Part shown: positions 16,031 to 26,642 of the stretch, piece by piece
How the letters are laid out: every line of letters starts with the position of its first letter
How positions within the stretch are numbered: the stretch's first letter is position 1
Assembly (NCBI RefSeq): GCF_031760065.1
Contig: NZ_CP134500.1
Location: 7,192,001-7,256,000, forward strand
DNA from: Streptomyces durocortorensis
GTDB taxonomy: Bacteria > Actinomycetota > Actinomycetes > Streptomycetales > Streptomycetaceae
Reading direction: 5' to 3'
Length of the DNA stretch: 64,000 nucleotides
Position numbers and translations under genes: made by a program
The notes under the pieces: generated by a model
What the model was told of the DNA's origin: nothing
What the model saw: only the letters and a program-made list of their open reading frames with translations
Databases searched by the model: none

Positions 16031-19000
16031 TTAGCGGCCGCCCGGCGGGCAGATCCGGTCCGGCAGCCAAGTGGGGAGGCCGCGGCGTTCGTCCGAGGAG
16101 AGGTCGCGACCGAGGGTGCCGCACAGCTCCTTCTTCCAGAGCTCCGGATCGAGGTGGAGGACGTTCACGGCAGCCTTGTCGATGCGCCGGAGCAGGGTCC
16201 TGCCGTCGTGGGAGGCCGCCAGGAACTCCTGTTCCTCCGCGAACACGTACGAATCGCCGCGGCCCTCGGGGTCCGCCGCGTCCTGGAACCGGATGGAGTT
16301 CCCATTGGCCAGAAAGTACACGGAGCTGTCCGACTGGAAGCCGTGCTCGAACATGTGGAACCGGTGCAGCGGCCCGACCGGGCCAAGCACCCTCCGCAGG
16401 GGCTGCCCGGCCTGCCCCACCGACCACACTTCCACCATGAGCCCCTTGGTTTGCACGACTGCGAAATCACCGCTCCGGTCGAGAACGGCGGTGCTGACGT
16501 CGGGTCCCAGCCTGACCGCAAGCCTTTTGTTCTCCTTGCCCGTACGTAGGGAGATGGCACGGATGACCGGGTCACCGGCGACCAGGCTCTGTACGTGTCC
16601 CGGCTCGGGGTGAGGGGAGGCCGTGAACTGCGCCAGGCTCTCCCCGGCGAACCCTAGGTCGCGGACGTCGATGGGCTTCGAGAGGCGTCGGCCGTCACGG
16701 GCGTTCCAGTGCTCGATGATGCTGCCGGAGATGGTCAGCAGCTCGTCGCGCGGGCCGAAGAAGACCCGCACGTTCTCGTCCTCGGGAGGCGGTTGGGTCA
16801 CGATGTCGGTGGCTGTACGCAGGGAGGGGAGTTCCCAGACCCGGACCTTGTCCGGACCGATGAGGTCGGCGGCCAGCGTTCCGCTCCGGTCGGCCTTCAG
16901 CTCTGGCAGATCCTCGATGAAATTTGTCCTCGTCTTCCGCGGAGGCCGTTTCACCTCCTTGATGAGCGTCGATCCCTCCGTGCCCATGCGCACGATGCCC
17001 AGGCTGTCGCCGTCCTCCCCGAGGCGGACCACCGTCTCGCCCCCCTCGCCCCATGCCGCACCGCTGAGCAGCACCGGAGGGCTGTCGGCGTTGATGGTGC
17101 TCCAGCTCAGGGGACGACCGGTCACCGAGGTCTCGTCCGGGACGATCAGTACGGGCTCCTCCGGATCTCCCACGAGGGACATGTCATCTTCAACGAGTCC
17201 GGGCAAACTGCTGGGCCCCAGGGCCTCCCGCACCTTGCCTTCCGGGCGCGTCCCGACGACATGCCAGGTGGCCCCCGCCGTGCTCACCGCGAAGTGGTCA
17301 CCCGTCCCGTCGATCGCGATGCTCTTGCACGAGGTGCTGAACTCACCCGGCCGGTACCTGGTCAGTACCCGGCCGTCCGCGACCCGGAGGGCCTCGTAGG
17401 CGACATCCTTCCCCAGCCGCGACTCCCGGCAGACGACCAGCACCGCGCCGTCGCCCGACAGGGCGAGACGAGGTACATACGATGCACGGACGCCGGTCGC
17501 CAGCGTCCGCGTCCGTCCCGTGCCGATGTCGACCGCGACCAGTGAGCCCGTCCCGTCCTTCTCCTGTTCGGCGTCGGGCCGCAGATGAGCCACGAGGGTG
17601 CCCGCGTTCGGCCCGAACCACACCCGGTCGACGGCGGGCAGCCGCCCGGGCAGCTCCCGCGTCCGCCGGGTCGCCAGTTCCCGGATCCGTACCTTTCCGT
17701 CGATCACGGTGACGACCTCGCGGGCGTCCGGGGAGAAATCCGCGAGGCCGAGGCGCTGGGACAACGCGGGTCCCGGCTCCCCGAACTCCTTGCCGAGGAT
17801 CTTGTCCTCCCTGCCCAGCACCGCCGACCCGTCCGCTCCCGCCGGGTCCACGTCGTGCCAGACCAGGGTGCCGCCGTCCTTCGTCGACAGGTAGGCGATC
17901 CTGCGGCCGTCCCGGCTGACCATCGGGAAAAAGGCCTGTTCGGCGTGGGGGAGGCGGGCGCGTACGACCCGCTCGTCGGCGCCCCGGACGAAGAGCACGG
18001 CGCCCCCGTCCCTGCTGGTGGTCCCTCCGGCCCTGGTCGTCACGAGGACCACACGGCCGTCCGTGCTCGTCGCCACCTGGCTTATCGGGGCGTCGGTCGC
18101 GGACAGGGCCCACCGGGAGAGCACGAAGTGGTCGTAGCGGCGCAGCAGCGCGCTGCGCGCCTCCTCTGTGGGGAAGAGGTCGTGGGCTGCCATGGCGACC
18201 AGAGCGGCACCCCCCGGGTCCCGTTGCGCCAGCTCGTCTGAGAGGACCGCCAGCGAGCGCGAGCGTCCCTCCGCCTCCCGTTCCGCGCTGACGCGGGACT
18301 GCTGGACGAGGAAGGTGCCGAGCCCGGCGATGAGCGCGAGGACGAGCGCCGCGACACCCCAGGCGGCCCGCACCCGGGCCCGCCGGAGACGATGGCGCCT
18401 TGCGGCCAGATCGATGAATGCGCTTTCCTCGGCGGAGAGTTCATCCTCCCGGGCATGTATCCGGCTGGTCAAAGAGGCCAGATGAATAGGGCCGGGCAGC
18501 AGGTCCGGGGAGCGCCCCGTCATCTCCCAGCGGTCGAGGTCGTGGCGCAACTCCGCACGGGCCGCCAGCAGGTCACTGTCGGTCTGCACCTGGCCGGCGA
18601 GCGTCGGCCAGGTACGGATGAGGGCCTCGTGGGCGAGCTCGGCCGTCTGCGGTTCGCCCTCTTTCCCACGTAGCACCAGCAGCCGCCGTTCGGCCAGGGC
18701 CCGGGCGATCCGCCAGCGCGCCTCACCCGTCTCCTCACGGGTGAGCATCCGGCGCAGCGGGGCCTCACTGCCGGGCAGCACCCGGACGAGTCCGGTGAGC
18801 AGTCGCAGCGCGTCGGTCTCGTCCACCGGGCGTACGCACTCCCGCCACGCCTGTTCCGCATGGCGCGCCAGGGCGCCGTGGACCCCGCCGATCTCGTCGT
18901 ACGTCGTCAGGCGCAGCCGGCCGCCGGACTGCCGGTCCCACACCTGGGTGAGGACGAAGCCGAGCAGGGGCAGGATGCCGGGCGCGCCTCCGGCGTCGTC

Positions 19001-20458
19001 CAGGATGCGCTGCTCCAGCCCGGGGTCGTACGCCACGGTCGGCAGACGCCTGACGGGCTCGCTGATCACGTCTGCGAGCTGGTCCCCGGACATCGGGGTG
19101 AGCGGAACGTTGGTCCCGTCCTTCAGCGCCGGGCCCATGAAGGGGTGGTTGAGCGCCGCGTCCACGAAGTCGGCGCGGAGTGTGAGCAGGACGCGGACGT
19201 TCCCGGGCTGCGCCTTCGGGAAGAGCAGCCGGGCGGCCTCCACCATCTCGGCCTCGGTGCGGTCCAGGAGGGACTCGGCCTGGTCAACGACGACCAGGAC
19301 CCGGGCCGCCGTGGGTCCGAGTGCGCGGTGGAGGGCGTCGGCCAGCCCCTCCTTCACCAACTGCGCTTCCATGTATTCGGCGCTCTTTGCTTCTTCCGAC
19401 TCCTGGGCCCGCGCCAGCCGGTACAGCTCGGTGGCGAGCGCGGAGCGCAGGGAGGCGATGTGCCCCGCGTTGACGACCAGGACTGCGTACCCCGCCTCCC
19501 GCATCTTCGGCACCACACCGGCCAGCACCAGCGAGGACTTGCCGCAGCCGGAGGGCCCGTACAAGGTGACGGGCGGCCGGTCGCCGTGCAGGGCGGTGAC
19601 CACCTCCTCGATGTCGTCGTCCCGCCCGAAGAAGATGTGGGCGTCGGCCTCTTGGAAGGTGGCGAGGCCGCGGAACGGGGTGGGCGGGGTGACGAGGGGG
19701 ACGAGTTCGGGCAGCGCGTCCAGCAGCGTACGGGTCCTCAGGGCGAATGCCTGCTGCGTCTCGCGTCCGGGCTCGGCGGCCACCATCAGGCCGACGACTG
19801 CGCCGAGTTCGTCGTTCCAGACGGGACTGCCGCTGAAGCCCCGCTTGACGTAGACGCTCTCGCCGTCGCCTCGCGAGAGCTGGATCCATCCCTCCTGGGT
19901 CGGCCCCCGGAACGTCCCGCTGTGCCAGATGCCGCCGGGGTGGTCGTCGGTGAACCCCACGGCCCGGGCGTGGTGGTGCCACACGCCCTCCGGGGGATCG
20001 GCCAGGGGCAGCGGCCGGGCCCCGGGTATCGGGTCCCCCAGCTGCAGGAGGGCCATGTCACCGGTCCGGTCGGGCGCGACGGGTATCCAGCGCCGCACTT
20101 CGGCTATGCGGTCACCGCCGTCGTACGAGCCCCCGGCGTCCCCGGCCAGCGGCAGGTCGATGGCGACCTCGGCCCCGGACTCCACCGCTTCCTCCCGGGG
20201 CCGGTCGAGGGCGTCGGAGACCACGTGGGCGCAGGTGAGCACGAGATCGTCGGTGACCAGGAAGCCCGCACCGGCGACCATGCCGTCCCGGCCCCTGACG
20301 CGGACGACGGCGGCGGCCAAGGCCGCCTCCGGGCCGTATGCAGGGTCAGGGCGGCCCGTCGTGCGCTCCGGGGTCGTCCGCCGGTCGTCCCCGTGCCCGC
20401 CCTGCGATCCGTGTGTCACTGGGCCCCCACCCGTATCAACTGCGCTGCTGCCCCACAT
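16031..20458 (-). CDS. Trypsin-nSTAND NTPase-beta-propeller conflict protein
   Basis: This 1475-residue protein has three modules. Residues ~45-255 are a trypsin-like serine protease with TCAHVV (His78), TGDMALLQL (Asp134) and GFSGSPVWN (Ser209). Residues ~260-690 are an nSTAND1-type P-loop NTPase: Walker A GPSGCGKSSL (301-310), Walker B LVVVDQAES (388-396), and the winged-helix signature LAHEALIRTWPTL (608-620). A transmembrane helix follows (~698-718), and the last ~750 residues look like degenerate WD40/propeller repeats. Such proteins are thought to sense a trigger with the repeats, oligomerise through the NTPase and unleash the effector, here the protease. The Trypco1-type gene upstream overlaps it by 23 bases; GTG 20419, with GGTGGGG upstream, is an alternative start. 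All catalytic residues are present. The trigger and the protease substrate are unknown. Confidence 0.85.
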   Translation of the reverse strand: MWGSSAVDTGGGPVTHGSQGGHGDDRRTTPERTTGRPDPAYGPEAALAAAVVRVRGRDGMVAGAGFLVTDDLVLTCAHVVSDALDRPREEAVESGAEVAIDLPLAGDAGGSYDGGDRIAEVRRWIPVAPDRTGDMALLQLGDPIPGARPLPLADPPEGVWHHHARAVGFTDDHPGGIWHSGTFRGPTQEGWIQLSRGDGESVYVKRGFSGSPVWNDELGAVVGLMVAAEPGRETQQAFALRTRTLLDALPELVPLVTPPTPFRGLATFQEADAHIFFGRDDDIEEVVTALHGDRPPVTLYGPSGCGKSSLVLAGVVPKMREAGYAVLVVNAGHIASLRSALATELYRLARAQESEEAKSAEYMEAQLVKEGLADALHRALGPTAARVLVVVDQAESLLDRTEAEMVEAARLLFPKAQPGNVRVLLTLRADFVDAALNHPFMGPALKDGTNVPLTPMSGDQLADVISEPVRRLPTVAYDPGLEQRILDDAGGAPGILPLLGFVLTQVWDRQSGGRLRLTTYDEIGGVHGALARHAEQAWRECVRPVDETDALRLLTGLVRVLPGSEAPLRRMLTREETGEARWRIARALAERRLLVLRGKEGEPQTAELAHEALIRTWPTLAGQVQTDSDLLAARAELRHDLDRWEMTGRSPDLLPGPIHLASLTSRIHAREDELSAEESAFIDLAARRHRLRRARVRAAWGVAALVLALIAGLGTFLVQQSRVSAEREAEGRSRSLAVLSDELAQRDPGGAALVAMAAHDLFPTEEARSALLRRYDHFVLSRWALSATDAPISQVATSTDGRVVLVTTRAGGTTSRDGGAVLFVRGADERVVRARLPHAEQAFFPMVSRDGRRIAYLSTKDGGTLVWHDVDPAGADGSAVLGREDKILGKEFGEPGPALSQRLGLADFSPDAREVVTVIDGKVRIRELATRRTRELPGRLPAVDRVWFGPNAGTLVAHLRPDAEQEKDGTGSLVAVDIGTGRTRTLATGVRASYVPRLALSGDGAVLVVCRESRLGKDVAYEALRVADGRVLTRYRPGEFSTSCKSIAIDGTGDHFAVSTAGATWHVVGTRPEGKVREALGPSSLPGLVEDDMSLVGDPEEPVLIVPDETSVTGRPLSWSTINADSPPVLLSGAAWGEGGETVVRLGEDGDSLGIVRMGTEGSTLIKEVKRPPRKTRTNFIEDLPELKADRSGTLAADLIGPDKVRVWELPSLRTATDIVTQPPPEDENVRVFFGPRDELLTISGSIIEHWNARDGRRLSKPIDVRDLGFAGESLAQFTASPHPEPGHVQSLVAGDPVIRAISLRTGKENKRLAVRLGPDVSTAVLDRSGDFAVVQTKGLMVEVWSVGQAGQPLRRVLGPVGPLHRFHMFEHGFQSDSSVYFLANGNSIRFQDAADPEGRGDSYVFAEEQEFLAASHDGRTLLRRIDKAAVNVLHLDPELWKKELCGTLGRDLSSDERRGLPTWLPDRICPPGGR

Positions 20459-20828
20459 TATCGGCGTCCGTGCCCGGCCCGTCGTTCCTGTTCCAGGTCA
20501 GGGTGATGGAGAAATTGGCCGCCGTCGCGGTGCTGGCGATGACGACGTCCGCCTCGGCGGACAGGGACACCCCGAACTCCAGGGTGATCTCGTCCGGGGC
20601 CTGCGCCATCCCGGAGAAGCGGTCCACGAAGCTCTCCGCAACGGGGCGTACGGTGTCCAGCATCTGCCCGAGTGTCCGCTCGGCCCGCGCCACGGTACGG
20701 CCGCCCCGCCCCACGCGGACGAGTGCCTCGTCCACTTCGCGGATCTGGACCCGGACGGTTTGGTCGCTGGCGTCGCCGACGGCGTTGCCCAGGGCCACTT
20801 CCACCGTGTGGACGGGGCGTTCGTTCAT
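20436..20828 (-). CDS. Trypco1 / CU044_2847-type protease-co-occurring protein
   Basis: The 130-residue protein from ATG 20828 (MNERPVHTVEVALGNAV) carries AERTLGQMLDTVRPVAESFV and EITLEFGVSLSAEADVVIAS. That pattern is the trypsin-co-occurring domain 1, also annotated CU044_2847 family. In published comparative work this domain is found next to trypsin-nSTAND genes of prokaryotic conflict systems, and that is the arrangement here: its 3' end overlaps the start of the 1475-residue gene. The domain is proposed to contact or regulate the protease partner; the mechanism is not established. Only 66 bases separate its start from an inserted IS, so its promoter may be reshaped. Confidence 0.75.
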   Translation of the reverse strand: MNERPVHTVEVALGNAVGDASDQTVRVQIREVDEALVRVGRGGRTVARAERTLGQMLDTVRPVAESFVDRFSGMAQAPDEITLEFGVSLSAEADVVIASTATAANFSITLTWNRNDGPGTDADNVGQQRS

Positions 20829-20893
20829 GGCGGTCTCCAATGCTCGGGAGCTTCAGATCGTAGCGAGAGCGGCCGAGGCGGTTCCCGGGAGCT

Positions 20894-21994
20894 AGGGCGA
20901 GTATCGGGTTGTGATCAGTTTGCGGGTTTCACCCTCGGCGTTGAGCCGGATCCGGCAGAACTTGTTGTATGACGCGAGTGCAATGAACGGACGCTGAATG
21001 GGAGTTCATCGAGCCGTACCTGCCGATCGGTGAGTACGGCCCGTACCCCGAGCGGCTCCGCCGACAGTTCGAGGGGGTGATCTGGCGGTTTCTTCAGGCG
21101 GCCAGTGGCGGGAGATGCCGCGGGAGTTCGGTGCCTGGTCGACTGTCCACAACCGCCACCGGCAGTGGAGGGATGCCGGAGTGTTCGAGGCCCTGCTGGA
21201 GGGCGTGATCGCGGAAGCCGCGAAGCGGGGTCAGGTGGACCTGTCGCTGGTCAGCGTGGATTCCACCACCGTCCGGGCCCACCACGACGCGGCCGGGATG
21301 CACCTCGACTCCGCCACGCTTGCCGACCTGGAGAAGGCCGCCGAGGAGGCGGAGAAGGCCCGGCAAAAGGGGGCGGCCCGGAGGGACAAGACGGGCAGGA
21401 CACCGCGGACGCCCCGGAACGCGACAAGCGGCGACGTGTCCGACGCAGGCGCAAGCTCCGTCTGAAAGCCGCCCTGCCTGGCCGTTCCAGAGGCGGTCAG
21501 ACCAGCAAGGTCCACGTCGTCGGTGAGCGCAGGTGCCGCCCGCTGGCGCTCGTGCTCACCGAGAGGGGCAGGCCGCTGACAGCCCTCAGTTCGTCCCCGT
21601 CCTGAAGAAGGTCCGGGTTCGCGGGCCGGCCGGTCGTCCCCGTACTCGCCCCGGCGCGGTCGCCGGGGACAAGGCTTACTCGTCCCGCGGCAACCGCGCT
21701 CACCTGCGCAAACGCGGCATCAAGGCAGTCATCCCGGAGAAGAAGGACCAGGCCGCCAACCGGAAGAAGAAGGGCTCCACGGGCGGCCGGCCCGTCAGCC
21801 ACGACGCCGAGCTCTACAAGGAGAGGAACACGGTCGAGCGCCTGATCAACAAGCTGAAAGCCTGGCGAGGCATCGCCACTCGCTACGACAAAACTCCTGC
21901 GAGCTACCTCGCTGGCCTCCACCTTCGCGGCGCGATGATCTGGATCAAAGACCTGGTCAGAACCACCCCTTGATCACAACCGAATACTCGCCCT
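20894..21994 (+). mobile_element. IS5-family element with 24-bp terminal inverted repeats
   Basis: The left end begins AGGGCGAGTATCGGG at 20894 and the right end, in reverse complement, begins AGGGCGAGTATTCGG. The two match over 24 bases (20894-20917 against 21971-21994) with two mismatches. The element is about 1.1 kb. I found no clear target duplication. Confidence 0.7.
20975..21973 (+). pseudogene. IS5-family transposase with several frameshifts
   Basis: Successive frames give EWEFIEPYLPIGEYGPYPER (from about 20996), then REFGAWSTVHNRHRQWRDAG and LSLVSVDSTTVRAHHDAAG (first Asp, to 21465), then QTSKVHVVGERRCRPLALVL (to 21605), then AVAGDKAYSSRGNRAHLRKR (second Asp) and YKERNTVERLINKLKAWRGI (Glu), ending at 21973. 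At least three frame changes are needed, so the element cannot move by itself. Confidence 0.7.
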
Positions 21995-22006
21995 GGGAGG
22001 CATGTA

Positions 22007-22410
22007 TGTCGGAGCAGGCCTCTAGGAATTCGAACGACGGCATCTCCCTGACCCAGGTCACCGAGGGCGCGCTGGAGGAGTCCGCCAAGATGCTGGCGGA
22101 GATGCAAAGGCTTGACCTCCTGGGGATTCGATCAGCCAACGTGCAGTCCGTGGGTTGGGACGGAGGCCAACGAGCCGCTCACGTCCTCCGAGGTCGTCAC
22201 GATCCTCGGTCAGGACACCCTTGCTGAGGTTGCCGAGAAGACCGGGGCCGACACCGGAGAACTGGCGGACTATGTGGCCGAGCAGCTGCCGGTGCTGATC
22301 GACCAGACCTCCCCCGACGGGCAGATCACGAGCGACCCTGAGGTGTTCAGCCAGGCGTTCACCGAGTTCGAGAACAACGCCCCGTTCACGGTGCCCACCG
22401 CCCGGATCGG
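22007..22410 (+). pseudogene. YidB/DUF937-like protein relic, frameshifted
   Basis: The frame from ATG 22007 (MSEQASRNSNDGISLTQV) breaks at about 22145; the adjacent frame continues with VVTILGQDTLAEVAEKTGAD, then GELADYVAEQLPVLIDQTSP. This matches the YidB-like family, whose core reads SWVG...P.S...V...LG...... and ends LVDQLTPDG. One base change restores a single frame. The region begins right after the IS at 20894-21994. Confidence 0.45.
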
Positions 22411-22417
22411 GGACGGC

Positions 22418-22480
22418 CGCGATGCGACCCGCCGAGTTCGTCATCCTGCAGTTCACGCAGGAAGTAGGCCAGGGCTGGAA
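22418..22480 (+). pseudogene. C-terminal scrap of a contractile tail sheath protein
   Basis: RPAEFVILQFTQEVGQG matches the last residues of the sheath fragment at 24064-24126 (RPAEFVILQFTQEIGQA). The DNA differs at several positions, so it is a related rather than copied piece. It runs without a stop into the 22481-22533 hairpin. Confidence 0.5.
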
Positions 22481-22533
22481 CACACAGGTGCCCCCGAGCC
22501 GTCCGCCCCGGACGGCTCGGGGGCACCTGTGTG
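22481..22533. terminator. Perfect 24-bp hairpin
   Basis: The arm 22481-22504 (beginning CACACAGGTGCCCCC) is followed by a GCCCC loop and its exact reverse complement at 22510-22533. It directly follows the sheath scrap and is the strongest stem-loop I see in the window. Confidence 0.7.
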
Positions 22534-22613
22534 TCGTGTGGTCAGGCGGTCAGCGAGAACACGGGACTTGGGGCACCCTGGACTGTCAAGCCCCGGGTTT
22601 TGTGGAGACTCCG

Positions 22614-23845
<1,232 letters not shown>

Positions 23846-23889
23846 GATCGGCATCCTTCCGGGTTTGATGATCTCCATCAAACCCGGGG

Positions 23890-24127
23890 CGGTTCATGGG
23901 AGCGGGTGCGCACCGCCGTCGACAGCTACCTGCAGGGTCTGTGGCGGCAGGGCGGTCTCATGGGCCAGACACCTCAGGAGGCGTACTTCGTCCAGGCCGG
24001 CGAGGGCATCACGATGACGGAGGACGACGTGACGTCGGGCCAGCTCATCGTCAAGGCCGGCCTCGCCGTCACGCGGCCCGCCGAGTTCGTCATCCTGCAG
24101 TTCACCCAGGAGATCGGCCAGGCCTGA
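23890..24127 (+). pseudogene. C-terminal fragment of a contractile tail sheath protein
   Basis: About 78 codons read ERVRTAVDSYLQGLWRQGGL, GQTPQEAYFVQAGEGITMTE and RPAEFVILQFTQEIGQA, the C-terminal domain of sheath proteins of phage tails and contractile injection systems. The N-terminal ~85 percent of a sheath is missing; the coding sequence begins at the IS3 right end. Tube, baseplate or ATPase genes are not in the window. Confidence 0.65.
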
Positions 24128-24273
24128 CCTGCCCCCGCCGGGCCCCCGGGGCCGCCGAAGAGGGCTGATGCCGAATCGGCCGGACCGGGTCAAAGGCTCC
24201 GGCCGGGACAGCGACGCGCACTGTCACAACTCCCTGTCAGTCTTCGGACACGGACCGGCTCGCTGGGGTCATG

Positions 24274-25083
24274 TCAGCGCCGACGTGCGCCCGGTTTCTG
24301 ACGGCCGGTGACGGTGAACGCCACGGAGTAGGTGAGGGTGTCCTCGCTGTCCAGGTGGTCGAGGAAGATCCGGACGGCCTTGTCCGCGGCCCCGGACGAG
24401 CCGAGAGCACGGGCGATGGCGGGGCGGGCGATGTCGAGCTTCAGATGCCACTGCTCTCGTTCGGCCGGTTCGATCGGCCCGGCGATCACGTGGTACGGAT
24501 CGACGCGTACAGCGAGATCGGTGAGGCCGGCCTCCCGGGCGAGCCGGTACAGCTGACGGCCGGTGTGCGGGTCGAATCCGGTCGCCCTCAGAGCCGCCAC
24601 GACCGGGTCGAGAACCGCACTGAGCGCGGGAGAAACCGGATCGTGCCAGACGAGCTGGCCGTCGAGGTCGAAGAGCACGACCACGCCGCCCGGCTTGGTG
24701 ACACGGGCCATCTCCGCGACGGCCCGGCCCCGTTCGGCGACGTACTGCAGCATCAGCCGGGAGTAGACGACATCGAAGACACCGTCCTCGAAGGGGAGGT
24801 CCCGGGCGTCGCCGCAGCGGCGTACGAGCGCGGCACCATCCGCGCTTCCGGAGCCGGCGGCCAGCCGCTCGGGGTTGCCGTCGAAGGCCACGACCCGGCT
24901 ATCGGGCCATGCCCGGCACACGGCCTGCGCGATGTGTCCCGGTCCCGCACCCACGTCCAGGACCTCCGGCGCCCCCGTGGGCATCACGGGCGCAAGGTAC
25001 TCCCGCACCCACGCATCGGCGTCCACCTTGGCCACCAGACGGCCGGCCTCGCGGCGGTCCTCCATCAGATACGGAACGCTCAT
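24274..25083 (-). CDS. Class I SAM-dependent methyltransferase
   Basis: The 269-residue protein has motif I EVLDVGAGPGHIAQA (40-54), the acidic loop VVAFDGNPE, motif II-like GDARDLPFEDGVFDVVYSR and KPGGVVVLFD, i.e. the Methyltransf_11/25 fold. ATG 25083 overlaps the stop of the upstream gene at 25080 (ATGA), so they are translationally coupled. No substrate-specificity signature is visible. A role in modifying the product or partner of the 25080-26213 protein is inference. Confidence 0.8.
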   Translation of the reverse strand: MSVPYLMEDRREAGRLVAKVDADAWVREYLAPVMPTGAPEVLDVGAGPGHIAQAVCRAWPDSRVVAFDGNPERLAAGSGSADGAALVRRCGDARDLPFEDGVFDVVYSRLMLQYVAERGRAVAEMARVTKPGGVVVLFDLDGQLVWHDPVSPALSAVLDPVVAALRATGFDPHTGRQLYRLAREAGLTDLAVRVDPYHVIAGPIEPAEREQWHLKLDIARPAIARALGSSGAADKAVRIFLDHLDSEDTLTYSVAFTVTGRQKPGARRR

Positions 25084-26213
25084 GCGGTCCTCCTCGGGTG
25101 TGCGACCCGGCCGCGCAGGCGCCGCTCGTAGAGGTCGTCGATGTACTGGTAGAAATCGTGGTGCGCCTCGGCCAGCCACAGGGCCTGGCTGTACGGGCGG
25201 ACACGCTCCGCGCCTGCCCTGACGAGCCGGTCCAGCGACAGGGAACTGGCGACGGGCAGGCAGCCGGGCTCGAATCCCTCGTAAGCGGAGCACGCGGCGG
25301 ACAGCACCGCGTCCGCCGCCCGCCGCGCCTCGTCCGCGTCGAGACCGGGTGCCACCAGCAGGTCACACCGGTTCTCCAGGAACGAGAAGTTGAAGCCCAG
25401 CGGCCCCCGGTAGGCCAGCGCCGCCGCCAGCATCCGGCCGGTGGCGTCGTAGGCGGCCCAGATCCTGCGATAGCGGCGAAGTCCCACCAACCGGTAGAGC
25501 CGGTCGACGTCGTTCAGCCTCAGATCACCGCGGTCCAGCCCCTCGGCCCGTACGTACACATCGCCGCGGCAGCGGCTCGCGAGGGCGGCCAGTTCCGGGC
25601 ACGCCGCGTCGTCCAGCTCGGCCACGCGCTCCGCCCCGGTCCGCATGGCGCCGAGGGAGCGGGCGAGGGGCAGCGGCACCGTGACGTAGTCCCCCGGCAC
25701 CACCGCTGCCTGCCCAGGGGAAACCTTCTCGACCATGCCGCCGAAGGCGACGGCCGCGAACCGGTTGCCGGGACTGAACCAGTCCTGCTGCGCCACATCC
25801 CGCTTCTCGGCCATGCGGACCGCCAGGCCCGCCAGCATCACCGCGCGGGCACCCACCAGCGTGCCGTGGCTGACCAGGTGCTGGGTCTGCCAGCCGCCGT
25901 GGGTGGACCGCCAGGACGTCATTGATGCCCAGCCGCCGTTCGGGTCGTCGTACGACCCCACCCAGTGCAGCAGTTCCCCGGCACGCCGGGCGCGCTGCCA
26001 GTTGTCGAGGATCACCGGCCAGTACGGGGCGAGCCTTGCCCGCTTGCCCGGGTACAGGAAGCGCGAGCTTTTGTACCGGTCGAAGAGCTCCGCGGGAGTC
26101 CATGTGTTGACCCGGCACCCGAACTCCGACCAGTCACCCGGCAGGGCAGTAGGGCTGGGAGGGTGCGTGGGCACGGGCGCGTGAGCCCGCACCGCGGTCA
26201 GTGTCGAATCCAT
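25080..26213 (-). CDS. Unknown conserved-looking protein, GNAT-like C-terminal part
   Basis: A 377-residue protein I do not recognise by family. Residues ~248-310 (RRIWAAYDATGRMLAAALAY, then LENRCDLLVAPGLDADEARR) have the strand-turn-strand and acidic pattern of a GNAT acyltransferase. The N-terminal half is rich in Trp/Gly (WASMTSWRSTHGGWQTQHLV). There is no signal peptide or membrane segment. It is the first gene of a two-gene operon with the methyltransferase. Its neighbours on the other side diverge across a 430-base intergenic region. Confidence 0.55.
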   Translation of the reverse strand: MDSTLTAVRAHAPVPTHPPSPTALPGDWSEFGCRVNTWTPAELFDRYKSSRFLYPGKRARLAPYWPVILDNWQRARRAGELLHWVGSYDDPNGGWASMTSWRSTHGGWQTQHLVSHGTLVGARAVMLAGLAVRMAEKRDVAQQDWFSPGNRFAAVAFGGMVEKVSPGQAAVVPGDYVTVPLPLARSLGAMRTGAERVAELDDAACPELAALASRCRGDVYVRAEGLDRGDLRLNDVDRLYRLVGLRRYRRIWAAYDATGRMLAAALAYRGPLGFNFSFLENRCDLLVAPGLDADEARRAADAVLSAACSAYEGFEPGCLPVASSLSLDRLVRAGAERVRPYSQALWLAEAHHDFYQYIDDLYERRLRGRVAHPRRTA

Positions 26214-26642
26214 TGCTGCTGCACAACCCGTTCCAGAAGAAGATCTTGATCATCCGAGTGGTAACGGTGCTCTCCAACGGAAGTAACGGCCGGCGCCGAC
26301 AGGTGCGGACCGCCTCCGGGCCGGTCCGTCGCCGACGGGCCAGGCACGTCCTCGACCGACCAGGGCTGCCGTCCGGCTCGCGTGAGTGGACGGCAGCCTC
26401 GACAGGCGCGGGAGCGGAATCAGTTGGGGAGCTGTTCCAATGATCCAGGTGCACAGCTTCTCGGTGACAGCTGTGTGCGCGGTGGTCGTGGTGAAGCAGA
26501 GGAAGCCGTCCAGCTCGCTTTCCTCTCCGTCGGCTTCGCCGGCACTGCCATCGAAGTGATCATGGTGTCCGATGCGGTAGTGGTTCGTTTCTTTTCATGG
26601 GGCGGTCGTGGGGATCGCCGATCATGGAAAGAGCACTCACCG
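26214..26642. other. 430-base divergent intergenic region
   Basis: No gene is supported. The stretch separates the minus-strand operon starting at 26213 from the plus-strand hydrolase starting at 26643, so it should hold two promoters. GGAAAGAG at about 26623 is the probable ribosome-binding site for ATG 26643. Confidence 0.5.

Noticed and set aside
18860..20506. Plus-strand open frame of 548 codons
   Set aside because: Antisense of the trypsin-nSTAND gene; composition is what the complement of high-GC coding sequence gives.
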